Shown here in pieces: positions 1-9,668 of a stretch of 47,196 bases of DNA. Both the position numbers and the translations under genes were made by a program. The notes beneath the pieces were generated by a model. The model saw only the letters and a list, made by a program, of their open reading frames with translations. It searched no databases and was not told the DNA's origin. Source of the DNA: Oscillospiraceae bacterium. GTDB lineage: Bacteria; Bacillota_A; Clostridia; Oscillospirales; Oscillospiraceae. The stretch spans positions 1-47,196 of the forward strand of contig CADADE010000016.1 in the NCBI GenBank assembly GCA_902786615.1. Reading direction: 5' to 3'. Position 1 is the first letter of the stretch, and each line of letters opens with the position of its first letter.

Positions 1-2
1 AC

Positions 3-62
3 GAGGAGGAAGCCAAGAGACGTTACGAGCATCTCATGAAGCTCAAAGCCCTCTACGAATAA
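3..62 (+). CDS. C-terminal end of an unidentified protein (partial)
   Basis: An open frame enters from the left edge and stops with TAA at 60-62. Only 19 residues are visible; they are charged and probably helical (EEEAKRRYEHLMKLKALYE). A strong terminator follows 24 bases later, which supports this being the true end of a transcribed gene. The fragment is too short to assign a family. Confidence 0.5.
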   Translation, partial: EEEAKRRYEHLMKLKALYE

Positions 63-86
63 TCCGCAAAACCGCATAAAACACCA

Positions 87-115
87 CAGCCCCTCGGGAT
101 TTTCCCGAGGGGCTG
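87..115 (+). terminator. Rho-independent-type hairpin
   Basis: A perfect 13-bp stem (87-99 pairing with 103-115) closes a TTT loop. The stem is GC-rich; the trailing T-run is weak (TGTTCAT). It ends the transcript of the partial gene on the left and insulates it from the promoter at 145-173. Confidence 0.75.
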
Positions 116-144
116 TTCATAATGAGAAAGGACGCAAAAACCAG

Positions 145-173
145 TTGACCCACGCGGGGGAAAATGATATGAT
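145..173 (+). promoter_or_regulatory. Sigma-A promoter of the carboxypeptidase pair
   Basis: TTGACC at 145-150 and TATGAT at 168-173 are separated by exactly 17 bases. A GGGAGG ribosome site at 201-206 precedes the ATG at 212. Confidence 0.8.
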
Positions 174-211
174 AACATGTATCAGATCGCGTTAGTTTAT
201 GGGAGGACAGC

Positions 212-1189
212 ATGAAAAACCGTGTCGGAAGAGTGATCATCGGCATTCTTGCCCTTGTTCTTTTTGGCTATTACACCTACAAGCAGGAACTGATCCGTAC
301 GCACAGCATGGACCCGTTTATCGTCTCCCTGGGCCCTGCGGTTCCCCTGCATCCCGAGGGCTTTGAAGCGGGCGTGGACATGAGCGCCGATATGGAGCAG
401 GCTCAGCAGGAGCCCGTGCAGATGAATTATACCACCCCGGCCCCGGATGCCCCGGCTGCCCCTGCCGCGCCGGAGATGCCTGCCGTGACGCCGGAGCCTA
501 CGCCCGAGCCGCAACTAAGCCCACTTCTACAAACAGCTACAGCAAACGCCGCTGCTCTTGGTTTGCCTACGCCGCCCGATGTAGATGTTGACAGTTGGGA
601 ACTCATGCTGGCAAATGCAAAGCACCCAATTGAAACTTATGAACCAGAGCAACTTGCTTACCTCAATATGACTGTGGATGAGACTGACATCCAGTACAGC
701 AAAAATGATTACCGCTGTGCTGTAGATGCCCGTATTGCTGAACCGCTGCTCACATTTGCACAAGCATGTAAAAGAGAGGGGCTACCTGTGTATCTCTCTT
801 CTGGTTACCGTCCATATAGTGAGCAGAGTTATCTTTATCAAAGGAAAGTTGGACAAGGTTACAGTGAGGCTGAAGCTGCAACAATAGTTGCACGTCCGGG
901 AACAAGCGAGCATCAGACTGGTTTAGCGTGTGACATAACAGATTACTATCGAGAGACAAAAGACAGCTCTCTTGAAAATACTGATACCTATCGCTGGCTG
1001 AGTGAACACTGTTGGGAATATGGTTTTGTTGTTCGTTATCCGGCAGATAAGAGTGGCAGTGCAGATAGTATCACGGGCATTATATATGAGCCGTGGCATT
1101 TCCGTTACGTTGGAAGTCAAGCGGCTAAGTATATGACTGAGAACCACCTATGCCTGGAGGAGTTTCTTGCACTCTATGGCAAGGACTAA
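212..1189 (+). CDS. Membrane-anchored D-alanyl-D-alanine carboxypeptidase, M15 (VanY-like) family
   Basis: 325 residues. Residues 5-22 form a membrane anchor, residues 72-101 a Pro/Ala/Glu-rich linker, and residues 125-325 the zinc peptidase domain. Motifs visible: SGYR (Arg200, substrate-carboxylate region), SEHQTGLACD (zinc ligands His234 and Asp241) and EPWHFRYVG (catalytic Glu303, zinc ligand His306). The family trims the terminal D-Ala from peptidoglycan stem peptides outside the membrane, so a cell-wall role is expected. The start has a GGGAGG site 5 bases upstream. The DNA coding for the catalytic part, from about position 515, is clearly more AT-rich than the linker half and than the neighbouring genes, suggesting a mosaic origin. 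A paralogue starts 6 bases downstream and shares the C-terminal CLEEFLALYGK motif. Confidence 0.9.
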   Translation: MKNRVGRVIIGILALVLFGYYTYKQELIRTHSMDPFIVSLGPAVPLHPEGFEAGVDMSADMEQAQQEPVQMNYTTPAPDAPAAPAAPEMPAVTPEPTPEPQLSPLLQTATANAAALGLPTPPDVDVDSWELMLANAKHPIETYEPEQLAYLNMTVDETDIQYSKNDYRCAVDARIAEPLLTFAQACKREGLPVYLSSGYRPYSEQSYLYQRKVGQGYSEAEAATIVARPGTSEHQTGLACDITDYYRETKDSSLENTDTYRWLSEHCWEYGFVVRYPADKSGSADSITGIIYEPWHFRYVGSQAAKYMTENHLCLEEFLALYGKD

Positions 1190-1195
1190 AAACGT

Positions 1196-2035
1196 ATGAA
1201 GAAGATAATCATTCTCCTGGCGCTGCTTTGCCTGCTGGCGACGACGGGCTGCGCCGGGCGGGAGAGAACGCCGGAGCCAACCCCCGTACCGACACAGGCG
1301 GTCGAGACGCCGGAACCCACGCCCACACCGGAACCCACCCCGACCCCGACGCCGAAAAATCTGCTGCCGCCCCTGCCGGATGTGGATATCAGCTCCTGGG
1401 AGTTTCTCTATGCAGGCCCGCACTGCGGCGTAAAAAACTATGCCCCCAAGATCGTCAACTTCGATGGGCAGTATCTGGACGCGCGCTGCGTGGACGCGGC
1501 CAATGCCTTCCTCGATGCCGCCAAGCAGCAGGGCTTTGAGGTCTATGTGGCCTCCTCCTATTTCCCGTGGGAGTACAGGTTCAACGTCTTTGAGCAGGCC
1601 ATGTTCAAGTACGGCAAGTATGATGAGGAATATAACCACTTTCTGCCCGGCAGCGCCTATGAGGCGGCAAAGCACGTCTTTGCCTTCGGGTGCAGCGACC
1701 ACAGCACCGGCCTTGCTTTCGATATCACGGATGAATCCAAGTATTGGGCCGAGGGCAATTACAACGACCTGCATGACGAGACGGTGGCCGACACTGCGGT
1801 GTGCAAATGGATGGACAAGCACTGCGCGGAATACGGCTTTATCGTCCGCTATCCCGAGAGCAAGAAGGAAGTTTACGGTATGTCCTGCTATCCCGGTCAT
1901 TACCGCTATGTGGGCAAGGAGGCAGCTCAGTACATCATGGATAACGACCTCTGCCTGGAAGAGTTTCTGGCCCTGTACGGCAAGACCTTCAAGGGCGTCA
2001 ACTACATCAACGAGTATATTGTGAGCGAAAAATGA
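1196..2035 (+). CDS. M15-family carboxypeptidase paralogue, lipoprotein, probably catalytically impaired
   Basis: 279 residues. A signal peptide ends in a lipobox-like TTGC (Cys19), followed by a Thr-Pro-Glu-rich linker (25-53) and an M15-like domain from about residue 60. It aligns with the upstream gene: zinc ligands His169, Asp176 and His235 are kept. The catalytic Glu is replaced by Tyr232 (CYPGHYRYVG instead of EPWHFRYVG), and the SGYR arginine is gone (SSYFPW). From M15 family knowledge, the Glu acts as general base, so this copy probably binds rather than cuts peptidoglycan; that is inference. It lies 6 bases after its partner in the same transcript and ends in a bidirectional terminator. 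Confidence 0.85.
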   Translation: MKKIIILLALLCLLATTGCAGRERTPEPTPVPTQAVETPEPTPTPEPTPTPTPKNLLPPLPDVDISSWEFLYAGPHCGVKNYAPKIVNFDGQYLDARCVDAANAFLDAAKQQGFEVYVASSYFPWEYRFNVFEQAMFKYGKYDEEYNHFLPGSAYEAAKHVFAFGCSDHSTGLAFDITDESKYWAEGNYNDLHDETVADTAVCKWMDKHCAEYGFIVRYPESKKEVYGMSCYPGHYRYVGKEAAQYIMDNDLCLEEFLALYGKTFKGVNYINEYIVSEK

Positions 2036-2063
2036 CCGAAGGCAAAGCCTTCGGTCTTTTTTT
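2034..2063. terminator. Bidirectional terminator between convergent genes
   Basis: A 10-bp stem, GACCGAAGGC (2034-2043) with GCCTTCGGTC (2047-2056), is followed by seven T on the plus strand. On the minus strand the same stem is followed by ATTTTT. It therefore serves both the carboxypeptidase pair and the minus-strand operon ending at 2063. Confidence 0.9.
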
Positions 2064-2971
2064 CACATCATTTGGGGAAGCGTCGCAAGCTCGGGGTTGT
2101 TCGCGCGGTCGCTGCGGCAGGTGATGCTGCCGGCGAGCTGCGCAAGCTGGGCGCACGAGACGAGATCAAAGCCCCGCTGATCCGCCCAGATGATGGCGGC
2201 GGCAGCGGCGTCTCCAGCCCCGGTGCTGTTGATGACCTCCGTCTCATAAGCCGGGAGATAGTGGATCTTCCCGTGCTCGGCGGCGATCATGCCGTCTGCC
2301 CCGAGACTGACAAACACGCGGCCCGGACAGAGCTTTGCAAGCTTCTCGGCGGCGCGCTCGGGGTCCTTCTGCCCGGTCAGGGCGGCGGCCTCGATCGCGT
2401 TGGTTTTCAGCGCCCGCAGGCGCTTCAGGTGCGGCAGCAGCCGCCCGGCCTTCGCGGCGGAAACTGTGTCGGCATAGACGGGCATGCGTGAGCGGTTACA
2501 GAGCCAGCCCAGCGATTCCGCCGGGAGATTCGCGTCCAGCACCATGGCGCTGTGTCCCTTCAGCTTCGGCAGAAGTGATTCAAAGTAGTCCGGCGTCAGC
2601 GCGGCGCAGATGTCCATGTCGTTGATGGCCGCGCACATATCCCCGCCCGCCTCCGTGAGGAAGAGATAGGTGGAGCTGTGTCCGCCGGGCTTCACCAGCG
2701 TATGCTCCATGTGAAAGCCCAGCTCCCGGCAGGACTCCATCAGCGCCTGCCCCAGAAGATCGTCCCCAAGGGCGGAAACAAAGGTCACGTCGGTGCCCAG
2801 CAGGCGGAGATTGTGCGCAATATTGCGCGCTACGCCGCCCGGCGTCATGCGCACGCTGCCGGGGCAGGAATCGTGCATGACAAGCGCGCCCGTGGGTCTG
2901 CCCCAGATATCCATATTGACGCCGCCGATAACCACGGCGGCGTCTTTTTTGGTATTTATTTGATGTGCCAT
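2063..2971 (-). CDS. psuK: PfkB-family carbohydrate kinase, pseudouridine kinase-like
   Basis: 302 residues, full length for the ribokinase/PfkB family. The N-terminus has VVIGGVNMDI and PGGVARNIAHNL, and the C-terminal phosphoryl-transfer motif is NSTGAGDAAAAA with the catalytic Asp in GAGD. GGVARNIA together with the LDANLP strand is the pattern I associate with PsuK, which phosphorylates pseudouridine from RNA turnover at the 5' position. The companion glycosidase gene psuG is not in this window, so the substrate remains an inference; another sugar or nucleoside is possible. The start overlaps the end of glgP by 16 bases, so it is likely co-transcribed and translationally coupled. Confidence 0.75.
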   Translation of the reverse strand: MAHQINTKKDAAVVIGGVNMDIWGRPTGALVMHDSCPGSVRMTPGGVARNIAHNLRLLGTDVTFVSALGDDLLGQALMESCRELGFHMEHTLVKPGGHSSTYLFLTEAGGDMCAAINDMDICAALTPDYFESLLPKLKGHSAMVLDANLPAESLGWLCNRSRMPVYADTVSAAKAGRLLPHLKRLRALKTNAIEAAALTGQKDPERAAEKLAKLCPGRVFVSLGADGMIAAEHGKIHYLPAYETEVINSTGAGDAAAAAIIWADQRGFDLVSCAQLAQLAGSITCRSDRANNPELATLPQMM

Positions 2972-5358
2972 ATATTCCTGGCGTATTCGTCAATCGCGCG
3001 GTCGGCTGCGAAGAAACCGCTCTGCGCAATGTTCATGAGCGACAGGCGGCCCATCTCAGCGGGATCGGAGATGCGCTTATACAGGCGGTCCTGCGTGTCG
3101 CAGTAGCTGCGGAAGTCGGCAATGACCATGTAGGGGTCGCCGCCGAAGAGCAGGTTGGAGATCAGGTCGGAGTAGTTCTTGCCGTCAGAGAAGCCATGCA
3201 TGATCCGGGTGGTGACACGGTAGAGCTCGGGGTCGGCATTGGTGATGCCGTTCGGGTCATAGCCGCCGGCGCGCCACTTGGCGATATCCTCGGTCGTCAG
3301 GCCGAAGAGGAACATGTTCTCATCGCCCAGACGGTCGTACATTTCAACGTTTGCGCCGTCGAGCGTGCCGATAGTCACGGCGCCGTTCATCATGAGCTTC
3401 ATGCAGCCGGTGCCGGAGGCTTCCTTGCCAGCAGTGGAGATCTGCTCGGACACCTGCGCGGCGGGGACAATGGCCTCGGCAGCACTGACGCGGTAGTTCT
3501 CCACAAAGTAGACCTGCAGCTTATCCTTGCAGACAGGATCGTTGTTGACGTCGTTTGCAAGGCTCAGGATCAGCTCGATAATGCGTTTGGCAACACGGTA
3601 GCCCGCGGCGGCCTTCGCGCCGAAGACGTAGGTCCTCGGGACGAATTCCATGTTGGGGTTGTCGTGCAGCCTGAGCTGCAGAGCAACAATGTGCATGGCG
3701 CACAGGAGCTGGCGCTTGTACTCATGCAGGCGCTTGACCTGGACGTCCATCACGGCGTCGGGATTGAGGGCAAAGCCGTCGTTGCGGCTTGCGAAACCGG
3801 CGAAGCGCAGCTTGTTAGCGTACTTGATATCGTTTAAGTCGGCGCGCACGCGCTCGTCGTCGGCGTACTTGACAAGCTTGTGCAGCAGCTCCGGCTTTAA
3901 CAGGTATTCCTCCCCACCCAGCAGGTCGGTGATCAGGTCGTGCAGGCCGGGGTTGATCTGACTCAGCCAGCGGCGGTGGTCGATGCCGTTGGTGACGTGG
4001 GTGAAGCGCTCGGGCCAGACGGTGTAGATGTCATGGAAGAGGTCGTCTTTCAGGATATCGCCGTGCAGGCGGGACACGCCGTTGATCATGTAGCAGGAGG
4101 CCAGGCACAGATTGGCCATATGTACCTGCCCGTCACGGATGATGAGATTGCGGCCCAGTCTGTCGCCGGTGCCAAACTTGGCGGCGAGGAAATCGCACCA
4201 GCGGCGGTTGATCTCACACATGATCTCCCACAGACGGGGCAGAAGCTGCTGAATGAGATCCTGCGGCCACTTCTCCAGCGCCTCGCTCATGACGGTGTGG
4301 TTGGTGTAGGCCACGCTGCGCCGGACCAGATCCCAGGCATCATCCCAGCCGAGGCCGAACTCGTCCATAAAAATGCGCATGAGCTCGGGGATGATCATGG
4401 TGGGGTGGGTGTCGTTGATCTGGATCACGTGATGCAGGGAGAAGGAGCGGATGTCGCCCCAGTTGCGCATATGCTTGCGCACGATATCCTGGGCGGAGGC
4501 GGAGACAAAGAAGTACTGCTGTCTCAGACGCAGGAGCTTGCCCTCGATGTGGTCGTCGGCGGGGTAGAGGACCTTGGTGATCACCTCGGCGTCGATGCGC
4601 TCGGTCATGCTCTTGACGTATTCGCCCTCAGAGAAAAGGTACATGTCCAGGGACTTGGCGCTCTTGGCGTCCCAGAGGCGCAGGGTGTTGATATCCTTAC
4701 CCTCATAGCCGGCGATCAGCATGTCGCGGGGCAGGGCGTAAACGCTTGTGTAGCCGGTATGCTCGGCATGGTAGTGGCCGTATTTGTCCCAGCGGGGGGA
4801 GAGCTGCCCGCCGAAGCGGACCTCGACCATATCCTCATAACGGGGGATGAGCCAGCTCTCGGCTGCGGTGCGCCAGTTGTCGGAGACCTCGATCTGCTTG
4901 CCGTTTTCAAACTTCTGCTTGAAAATACCCAGCTCATAGCAGATGGAGTAGCCGGTGGCGGGCAGGCCCTCGGTGGTCATGGAGTCCATATAGCAGGCGG
5001 CGAGACGGCCAAGGCCTCCGTTGCCGAGACCGGCGTCGGGCTCTTCCTCAAAGATGTCGGCGGCGTTGCGGCCCATATCGTTCAGCGCGCCGATGATGGC
5101 GTCAGAGAGCCCCAGATTGTAAGCGTTCTTCATCAGGCTGCGGCCCATGAGAAATTCCATGGACATATAATGGACTTCCTTTTCGCCGCGGATGGCCTTC
5201 TGTGCGGCGAGCGTCCTGCTCATCAGCTCACGGATGACAATGGCAGTGGCCTGGAAGATCTGGGTGTCGGTTGCTTCTTCGCTGGAGATGCTGAACTGGG
5301 CACAGAGCTTATCTTCGATGGCGCTGCGGATTTCTTCGCGGGAGATTTGATTCTTCAT
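2956..5358 (-). CDS. glgP: Glycogen/maltodextrin phosphorylase
   Basis: 800 residues, normal length. The enzyme releases glucose 1-phosphate from alpha-1,4-glucans using phosphate and pyridoxal phosphate, in the cytoplasm. Visible motifs run in order: EVHYMSMEFLMGRSL, DAGLGNGGLGRLAACYMDSM, INDTHPTMIIPELMR, VTNGIDHRRWL, RLHEYKRQLL and the PLP-lysine segment EASGTGCMKLMMNGAVTIGT. The signature Asn common at GTGNMK is Cys here, a variant I believe occurs in Clostridia. It sits downstream of glgC-glgD in the same orientation, separated by a structured 176-base gap, and its end overlaps the PfkB kinase gene. Confidence 0.96.
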   Translation of the reverse strand: MKNQISREEIRSAIEDKLCAQFSISSEEATDTQIFQATAIVIRELMSRTLAAQKAIRGEKEVHYMSMEFLMGRSLMKNAYNLGLSDAIIGALNDMGRNAADIFEEEPDAGLGNGGLGRLAACYMDSMTTEGLPATGYSICYELGIFKQKFENGKQIEVSDNWRTAAESWLIPRYEDMVEVRFGGQLSPRWDKYGHYHAEHTGYTSVYALPRDMLIAGYEGKDINTLRLWDAKSAKSLDMYLFSEGEYVKSMTERIDAEVITKVLYPADDHIEGKLLRLRQQYFFVSASAQDIVRKHMRNWGDIRSFSLHHVIQINDTHPTMIIPELMRIFMDEFGLGWDDAWDLVRRSVAYTNHTVMSEALEKWPQDLIQQLLPRLWEIMCEINRRWCDFLAAKFGTGDRLGRNLIIRDGQVHMANLCLASCYMINGVSRLHGDILKDDLFHDIYTVWPERFTHVTNGIDHRRWLSQINPGLHDLITDLLGGEEYLLKPELLHKLVKYADDERVRADLNDIKYANKLRFAGFASRNDGFALNPDAVMDVQVKRLHEYKRQLLCAMHIVALQLRLHDNPNMEFVPRTYVFGAKAAAGYRVAKRIIELILSLANDVNNDPVCKDKLQVYFVENYRVSAAEAIVPAAQVSEQISTAGKEASGTGCMKLMMNGAVTIGTLDGANVEMYDRLGDENMFLFGLTTEDIAKWRAGGYDPNGITNADPELYRVTTRIMHGFSDGKNYSDLISNLLFGGDPYMVIADFRSYCDTQDRLYKRISDPAEMGRLSLMNIAQSGFFAADRAIDEYARNIWHIK

Positions 5359-5412
5359 AAAAGTACCTGCCTTTACGGTAGAATATGCATAATGGGTTGC
5401 GTGGGAAAGGCG

Positions 5413-5522
5413 CTGCCTTCCGGCGGCAGTGACTGCTGCCTGCTCAAGGGTCCGGACTCCGGGCCTTTGAGCAGAGAGCGTGCGCTTCTTTCTCTCCGGG
5501 CCTGTGCCCGGAGAGAAAGAAG
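5413..5522. repeat. Three consecutive hairpins between glgD and glgP
   Basis: The gap contains three stem-loops. 5413-5429 has a 5-bp stem. 5440-5474 is a 16-pair stem with two G-T wobbles and a 3-base loop. 5485-5522 is a perfect 17-bp stem with a 4-base loop. None has a clear T-run on the coding (minus) strand, so they look more like an mRNA-processing or stabilising element, or a REP-like repeat, than a plain terminator. Confidence 0.6.
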
Positions 5523-5534
5523 GAAAGCGTGTGT

Positions 5535-6650
5535 TCAGATGTTGCTGCCCTTGGGGACGATGAGCGGGAGCCGCTCGTTCCCGTTGAGCACGGTTCCGGC
5601 GGAGAAGCTGCAGTCCTTATCGACGATGCAGTGGTCGAGCGCGCAGCCGGCCTCGACGATGCAGTCGTTCATCACGATGCAGTTTTTGAGCTTCGCGCCT
5701 GCGGCGATACGCGCGCCGGAGAAGACAATGCAGTTTTCAATGGAGCCGTCGATGATGCAGTTGTCGGCCACCAGGGAGTTGCGGGAGTAGGAGCCGACGC
5801 CGTAGTAGGTGCTGACTTCCTCACGCGCCTTGGTGAACACGGGACGCTCGGCCGGGAAGAGCTCGTGGCGGATGTCGCTGTCGAGCATGTCCATGTTGGC
5901 CTTGTAGTAGCTGTCCACACTGCGGATGAGGGCGGTGTAGCCGTGGTGGACATAGATGTCCATCTTGCCGCCTTCCTTGAGCCAGTTGTCCAGGGTGTCC
6001 TTGTGGAAGCGGTGCAGGCTCTGTTTGCGGCTGGTCTCCATCAGCTCAAGGAGGGTCTCCTTGTTGATGATGTAAGCCTCGAGGGACAGGACACCCTCGT
6101 CCTCATGGACGGAGTCGACCAGGATCTGCTTGGCCTTGCCGTGCTCGTCGGTGAGGTAGGTCATACGGAAGCCCTCGGCGTCGGCGCGGTCGGTGCAGAT
6201 GGCGGTGATGGGGGAGCCGGACTTGCGGTGCTGCTCCATCGGCTCGGTCAGGTCGATGTTGGCGCACATGTCGCCCAGCATCAGCACAAAGTACTTGGCT
6301 TTGACGTCCTTGATGTAGGAGCTGACCGCAATCAGAGCCTCCATGGTACCGGCGTAGTTGCCGCGGTGGTACTCGGGCAGGCCGAAGGGGGGCAGCATGC
6401 GCAGACCGCCGGTGCGGCGGGCCATATCCCAGGCCTTGCCGCCGCCCAGGTGATCGAGCAGGGACTGGTAATCGCGCTGCATGATGACGCCGACGTCGAC
6501 GATGCCGGCATTGCGCATGGCGGAGAGGGAGAAGTCGATGACTCTGTATCTGCCGCAGAAGGGCAGGGACGCGGCGGTGCGCATGCTGACAAGCTCACGC
6601 AGTCTCGCGTCGGTATAGTAAGCGAAAATAAGACCGTGGAAATCCTTCAT
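5535..6650 (-). CDS. glgD: Glucose-1-phosphate adenylyltransferase, GlgD-type subunit
   Basis: 371 residues. An N-terminal nucleotidyltransferase fold is followed by a C-terminal left-handed beta-helix rich in hexapeptide repeats (about 280-360). Unlike its neighbour GlgC it lacks the GGxGxRL nucleotide-binding loop: the N-terminus reads MKDFHGLIFAYYTDARLREL. It keeps LPFCGRYRVIDFSLSAMRNAGI. In Bacillota, GlgD is a largely non-catalytic partner that modulates GlgC in a mixed tetramer. It starts 3 bases after the glgC stop, so the two are translated together in matched amounts. Confidence 0.93.
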   Translation of the reverse strand: MKDFHGLIFAYYTDARLRELVSMRTAASLPFCGRYRVIDFSLSAMRNAGIVDVGVIMQRDYQSLLDHLGGGKAWDMARRTGGLRMLPPFGLPEYHRGNYAGTMEALIAVSSYIKDVKAKYFVLMLGDMCANIDLTEPMEQHRKSGSPITAICTDRADAEGFRMTYLTDEHGKAKQILVDSVHEDEGVLSLEAYIINKETLLELMETSRKQSLHRFHKDTLDNWLKEGGKMDIYVHHGYTALIRSVDSYYKANMDMLDSDIRHELFPAERPVFTKAREEVSTYYGVGSYSRNSLVADNCIIDGSIENCIVFSGARIAAGAKLKNCIVMNDCIVEAGCALDHCIVDKDCSFSAGTVLNGNERLPLIVPKGSNI

Positions 6651-6653
6651 GGC

Positions 6654-7847
6654 TTAAACCTCCTCAACGCTGCTGATCATGGCACCGACTTTAACCGTGG
6701 AACCGGCAGGGATTTCAAGATCGGGGCCAATGGTGGTGATGCTCTTTTCCTCGCCGGGAGCGGGGGAGCCGCCGACCTTTGCGCCGGCGTGGATGACGGT
6801 GTTCTCGCCGATGATGGCGTATTCGACAGTGGCGCCGGCCTCTACCACGACGCCGGGCATCAGGACGGAGTACTTGATGTTGGCGCCGACGCCGATGTGC
6901 ACGGAGGGAGACAGGACGGAGTTATCCACAATGCCGTCGATCTCGCAGCCCTCGGTGACGATGGAGTGCAGGATCTCGGCGTGGGAGCCGACCTGGTGCG
7001 GCGGGCAGATGGGGCTTCTCGCGCTGATGGGCCACTCGGGATCGTAGAGGTCGATCAGCTGCGGGGTGAGCATGTCCATGTTGGCGTCCCAGAGGCTGTT
7101 GATGGTGCCGACGTCGCGCCAGTAGCCCTTGAAGCGGTAAGGCCAGATCTTCTCGCCGTCTGCAATCATGGCGGGGATGATGTTGTGGCCGAAGTCATGC
7201 TTGGAATTGGGATCGGCGTCATCCTGCAGCAGATACTTGCGCAGCTTCTTCCAGTCGAAGATGTAGATGCCCATGGAGGCCAGGGTGCTCTTGGGGTGCT
7301 TGGGCTTCTCTTCAAACTCCTTGATGTAGCCGTCCTCGCCGAGGTTCATCATGCCGAAGCGGGTGGCCTCTTCGAGGGTGACGGTCAGCACGGAGATGGT
7401 GCAGGCTGCGTCGTGTTCCACATGGTCGCGCAGCATGTCGGCATAGTCCATCTTATAGATATGGTCGCCGGAGAGGATGACGACGTGATCGGGGTCATAT
7501 TCTTCAATGAAGGAGAGGTTCTGGCAGATGGCGTTGGCCGTGCCGGTGAACCAGGAGCCCTTCTCGCCGGCAGACTGGTAAGGCGGAAGGATGAAGACGC
7601 CGCCGTCATTCACGTCCAGGTCCCAGGGCTGGCCGCTGCCGATGTAGCTGTTGAGCTGCAGGGGGCGGTACTGGGTCAGCACGCCGACGGTGTCGATGCC
7701 GGAGTTTGCGCAGTTGGAGAGGGGAAAGTCAATGATTCTGTACTTGCCTCCGAAAGGCACGCTGGGTTTGGCGACGTTCTGGGTCAGTGCGTACAGACGG
7801 GAACCCTGTCCGCCGGCCAGAAGCATCGCAATCATGTTTTTCTTCAT
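6654..7847 (-). CDS. glgC: Glucose-1-phosphate adenylyltransferase, catalytic subunit
   Basis: 397 residues from the chosen ATG at 7847, preceded by GAGGAGG 5 bases upstream; an in-frame start at 7880 exists but has no such site. It makes ADP-glucose from ATP and glucose 1-phosphate, the committed step of glycogen synthesis. Motifs: [15 protein letters not shown] at the N-terminus (substrate loop), [38 protein letters not shown], and a C-terminal beta-helix with hexapeptide repeats. First gene of glgC-glgD-glgP-kinase. I see no clear promoter -10, but an inverted repeat lies just upstream. Confidence 0.96.
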   Translation of the reverse strand: MKKNMIAMLLAGGQGSRLYALTQNVAKPSVPFGGKYRIIDFPLSNCANSGIDTVGVLTQYRPLQLNSYIGSGQPWDLDVNDGGVFILPPYQSAGEKGSWFTGTANAICQNLSFIEEYDPDHVVILSGDHIYKMDYADMLRDHVEHDAACTISVLTVTLEEATRFGMMNLGEDGYIKEFEEKPKHPKSTLASMGIYIFDWKKLRKYLLQDDADPNSKHDFGHNIIPAMIADGEKIWPYRFKGYWRDVGTINSLWDANMDMLTPQLIDLYDPEWPISARSPICPPHQVGSHAEILHSIVTEGCEIDGIVDNSVLSPSVHIGVGANIKYSVLMPGVVVEAGATVEYAIIGENTVIHAGAKVGGSPAPGEEKSITTIGPDLEIPAGSTVKVGAMISSVEEV

Positions 7848-7871
7848 GGGCAGCCTCCTCAAATTTTTGGT

Positions 7872-7896
7872 CAATTGCAAGCGGGGTACGCAATTG
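7872..7896. promoter_or_regulatory. Inverted repeat upstream of glgC, possible operator
   Basis: CAATTGC (7872-7878) is mirrored by GCAATTG (7890-7896) across an 11-base gap, 25 to 49 bases before the glgC start codon. Each half contains the small palindrome CAATTG. Position and symmetry fit a regulator site, but no regulator is identified. Confidence 0.35.
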
Positions 7897-7914
7897 CCTG
7901 ATTGTTTGCCGGGG

Positions 7915-8502
7915 TCAATTGAAGCGATTCATGGCACGCTCCGGGCCATCTGTGATGTAGGAAATCACGGCCTCGCCCGCCCGGTCCGCGGCGGCGCGCA
8001 TATCCTCCAGATCCTGATTGCGGAACACGGACAGAACCCAGTCTGCCATGTCGTAATCGGGATGGGGCGGCGCGCCCACGCCGAGACGGATGCGGGGGAA
8101 GGCGTCGCTGCCCAGGTGGGCAATGATGCTTTTCAGGCCGTTGTGGCCGCCGGCGGAGCCCTTCGGGCGCACGCGCAGCTTGCCGAGGGGGAGACTGATC
8201 TCGTCGGACACGACGAGAACGCGCTCCGGCGGAACCTTATAAAAGCGCGCGGCCTCGCCGACCGCCTCACCCGACAGGTTCATAAAGGTCTGCGGCTTCA
8301 TGAGCAGCACCTTCTCGCCGTTTATTTCGGCGGAGGCGGTGAGCGCCTTGAAACGCAGCTTGTTGATGCTCACTCCCAGCTTTTTTGCCAGGGCATCGCC
8401 AGCCATGAAGCCCGCGTTGTGCCGCGTGCAGTCATATTTTGGGCCGGGGTTGCCGAGAAAAACCAGAAGCCAGGAAACGGAGCCCGGTGTTTTCAAAAAC
8501 AT
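7915..8502 (-). CDS. pth: Peptidyl-tRNA hydrolase
   Basis: 195 residues, typical for bacterial Pth. It frees tRNA from prematurely released peptidyl-tRNA in the cytoplasm. Motifs: [17 protein letters not shown] (with the conserved Asn and catalytic His), [25 protein letters not shown] (catalytic Asp) and [12 protein letters not shown]. The residues before LGNPG ([15 protein letters not shown]) are longer than the usual MxLIVGLGNPG, and no good ribosome site precedes the ATG at 8502, so the exact start is uncertain. It follows prs by 53 bases, and this pairing is common in Bacillota. Confidence 0.93.
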   Translation of the reverse strand: MFLKTPGSVSWLLVFLGNPGPKYDCTRHNAGFMAGDALAKKLGVSINKLRFKALTASAEINGEKVLLMKPQTFMNLSGEAVGEAARFYKVPPERVLVVSDEISLPLGKLRVRPKGSAGGHNGLKSIIAHLGSDAFPRIRLGVGAPPHPDYDMADWVLSVFRNQDLEDMRAAADRAGEAVISYITDGPERAMNRFN

Positions 8503-8555
8503 GCTTAATCAAATATTTGTGAATGACCGCCTGCCTTTTCTCAAAGAAAAGCGGC

Positions 8556-9518
<963 letters not shown>

Positions 9519-9592
9519 CTTATCTTTATCCTCCGTCTATCGCTTTTTCGGAAAAACCACAGCCTGTGCGCCGCACGGTATGATTTCAGCCT

Positions 9593-9621
9593 ATTATAAC
9601 ACCGCAGAGCCGAAATGGGAA
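9593..9621 (-). promoter_or_regulatory. Candidate promoter of prs-pth
   Basis: Read on the minus strand: TTCCCA (9616-9621), a 17-base spacer and a perfect TATAAT (9593-9598), about 75 bases upstream of the prs start. The -35 matches 4 of 6 positions. Confidence 0.55.
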
Positions 9622-9668
9622 GAACTTTCGGGTATTTTCTATTACTTCAAAACGAAATAAAAAAGCAA

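Noticed and set aside
3940..5790. 616-codon plus-strand open frame opposite glgP
   Set aside because: Same antisense artefact with His/Val/Asp/Ala bias; glgP motifs are unambiguous on the other strand.
5529..7901. 790-codon plus-strand open frame opposite glgC/glgD
   Set aside because: Shadow of GC-rich coding sequence: Val/Asp/Gly/His-biased, no motifs, fully antisense to two clear genes.
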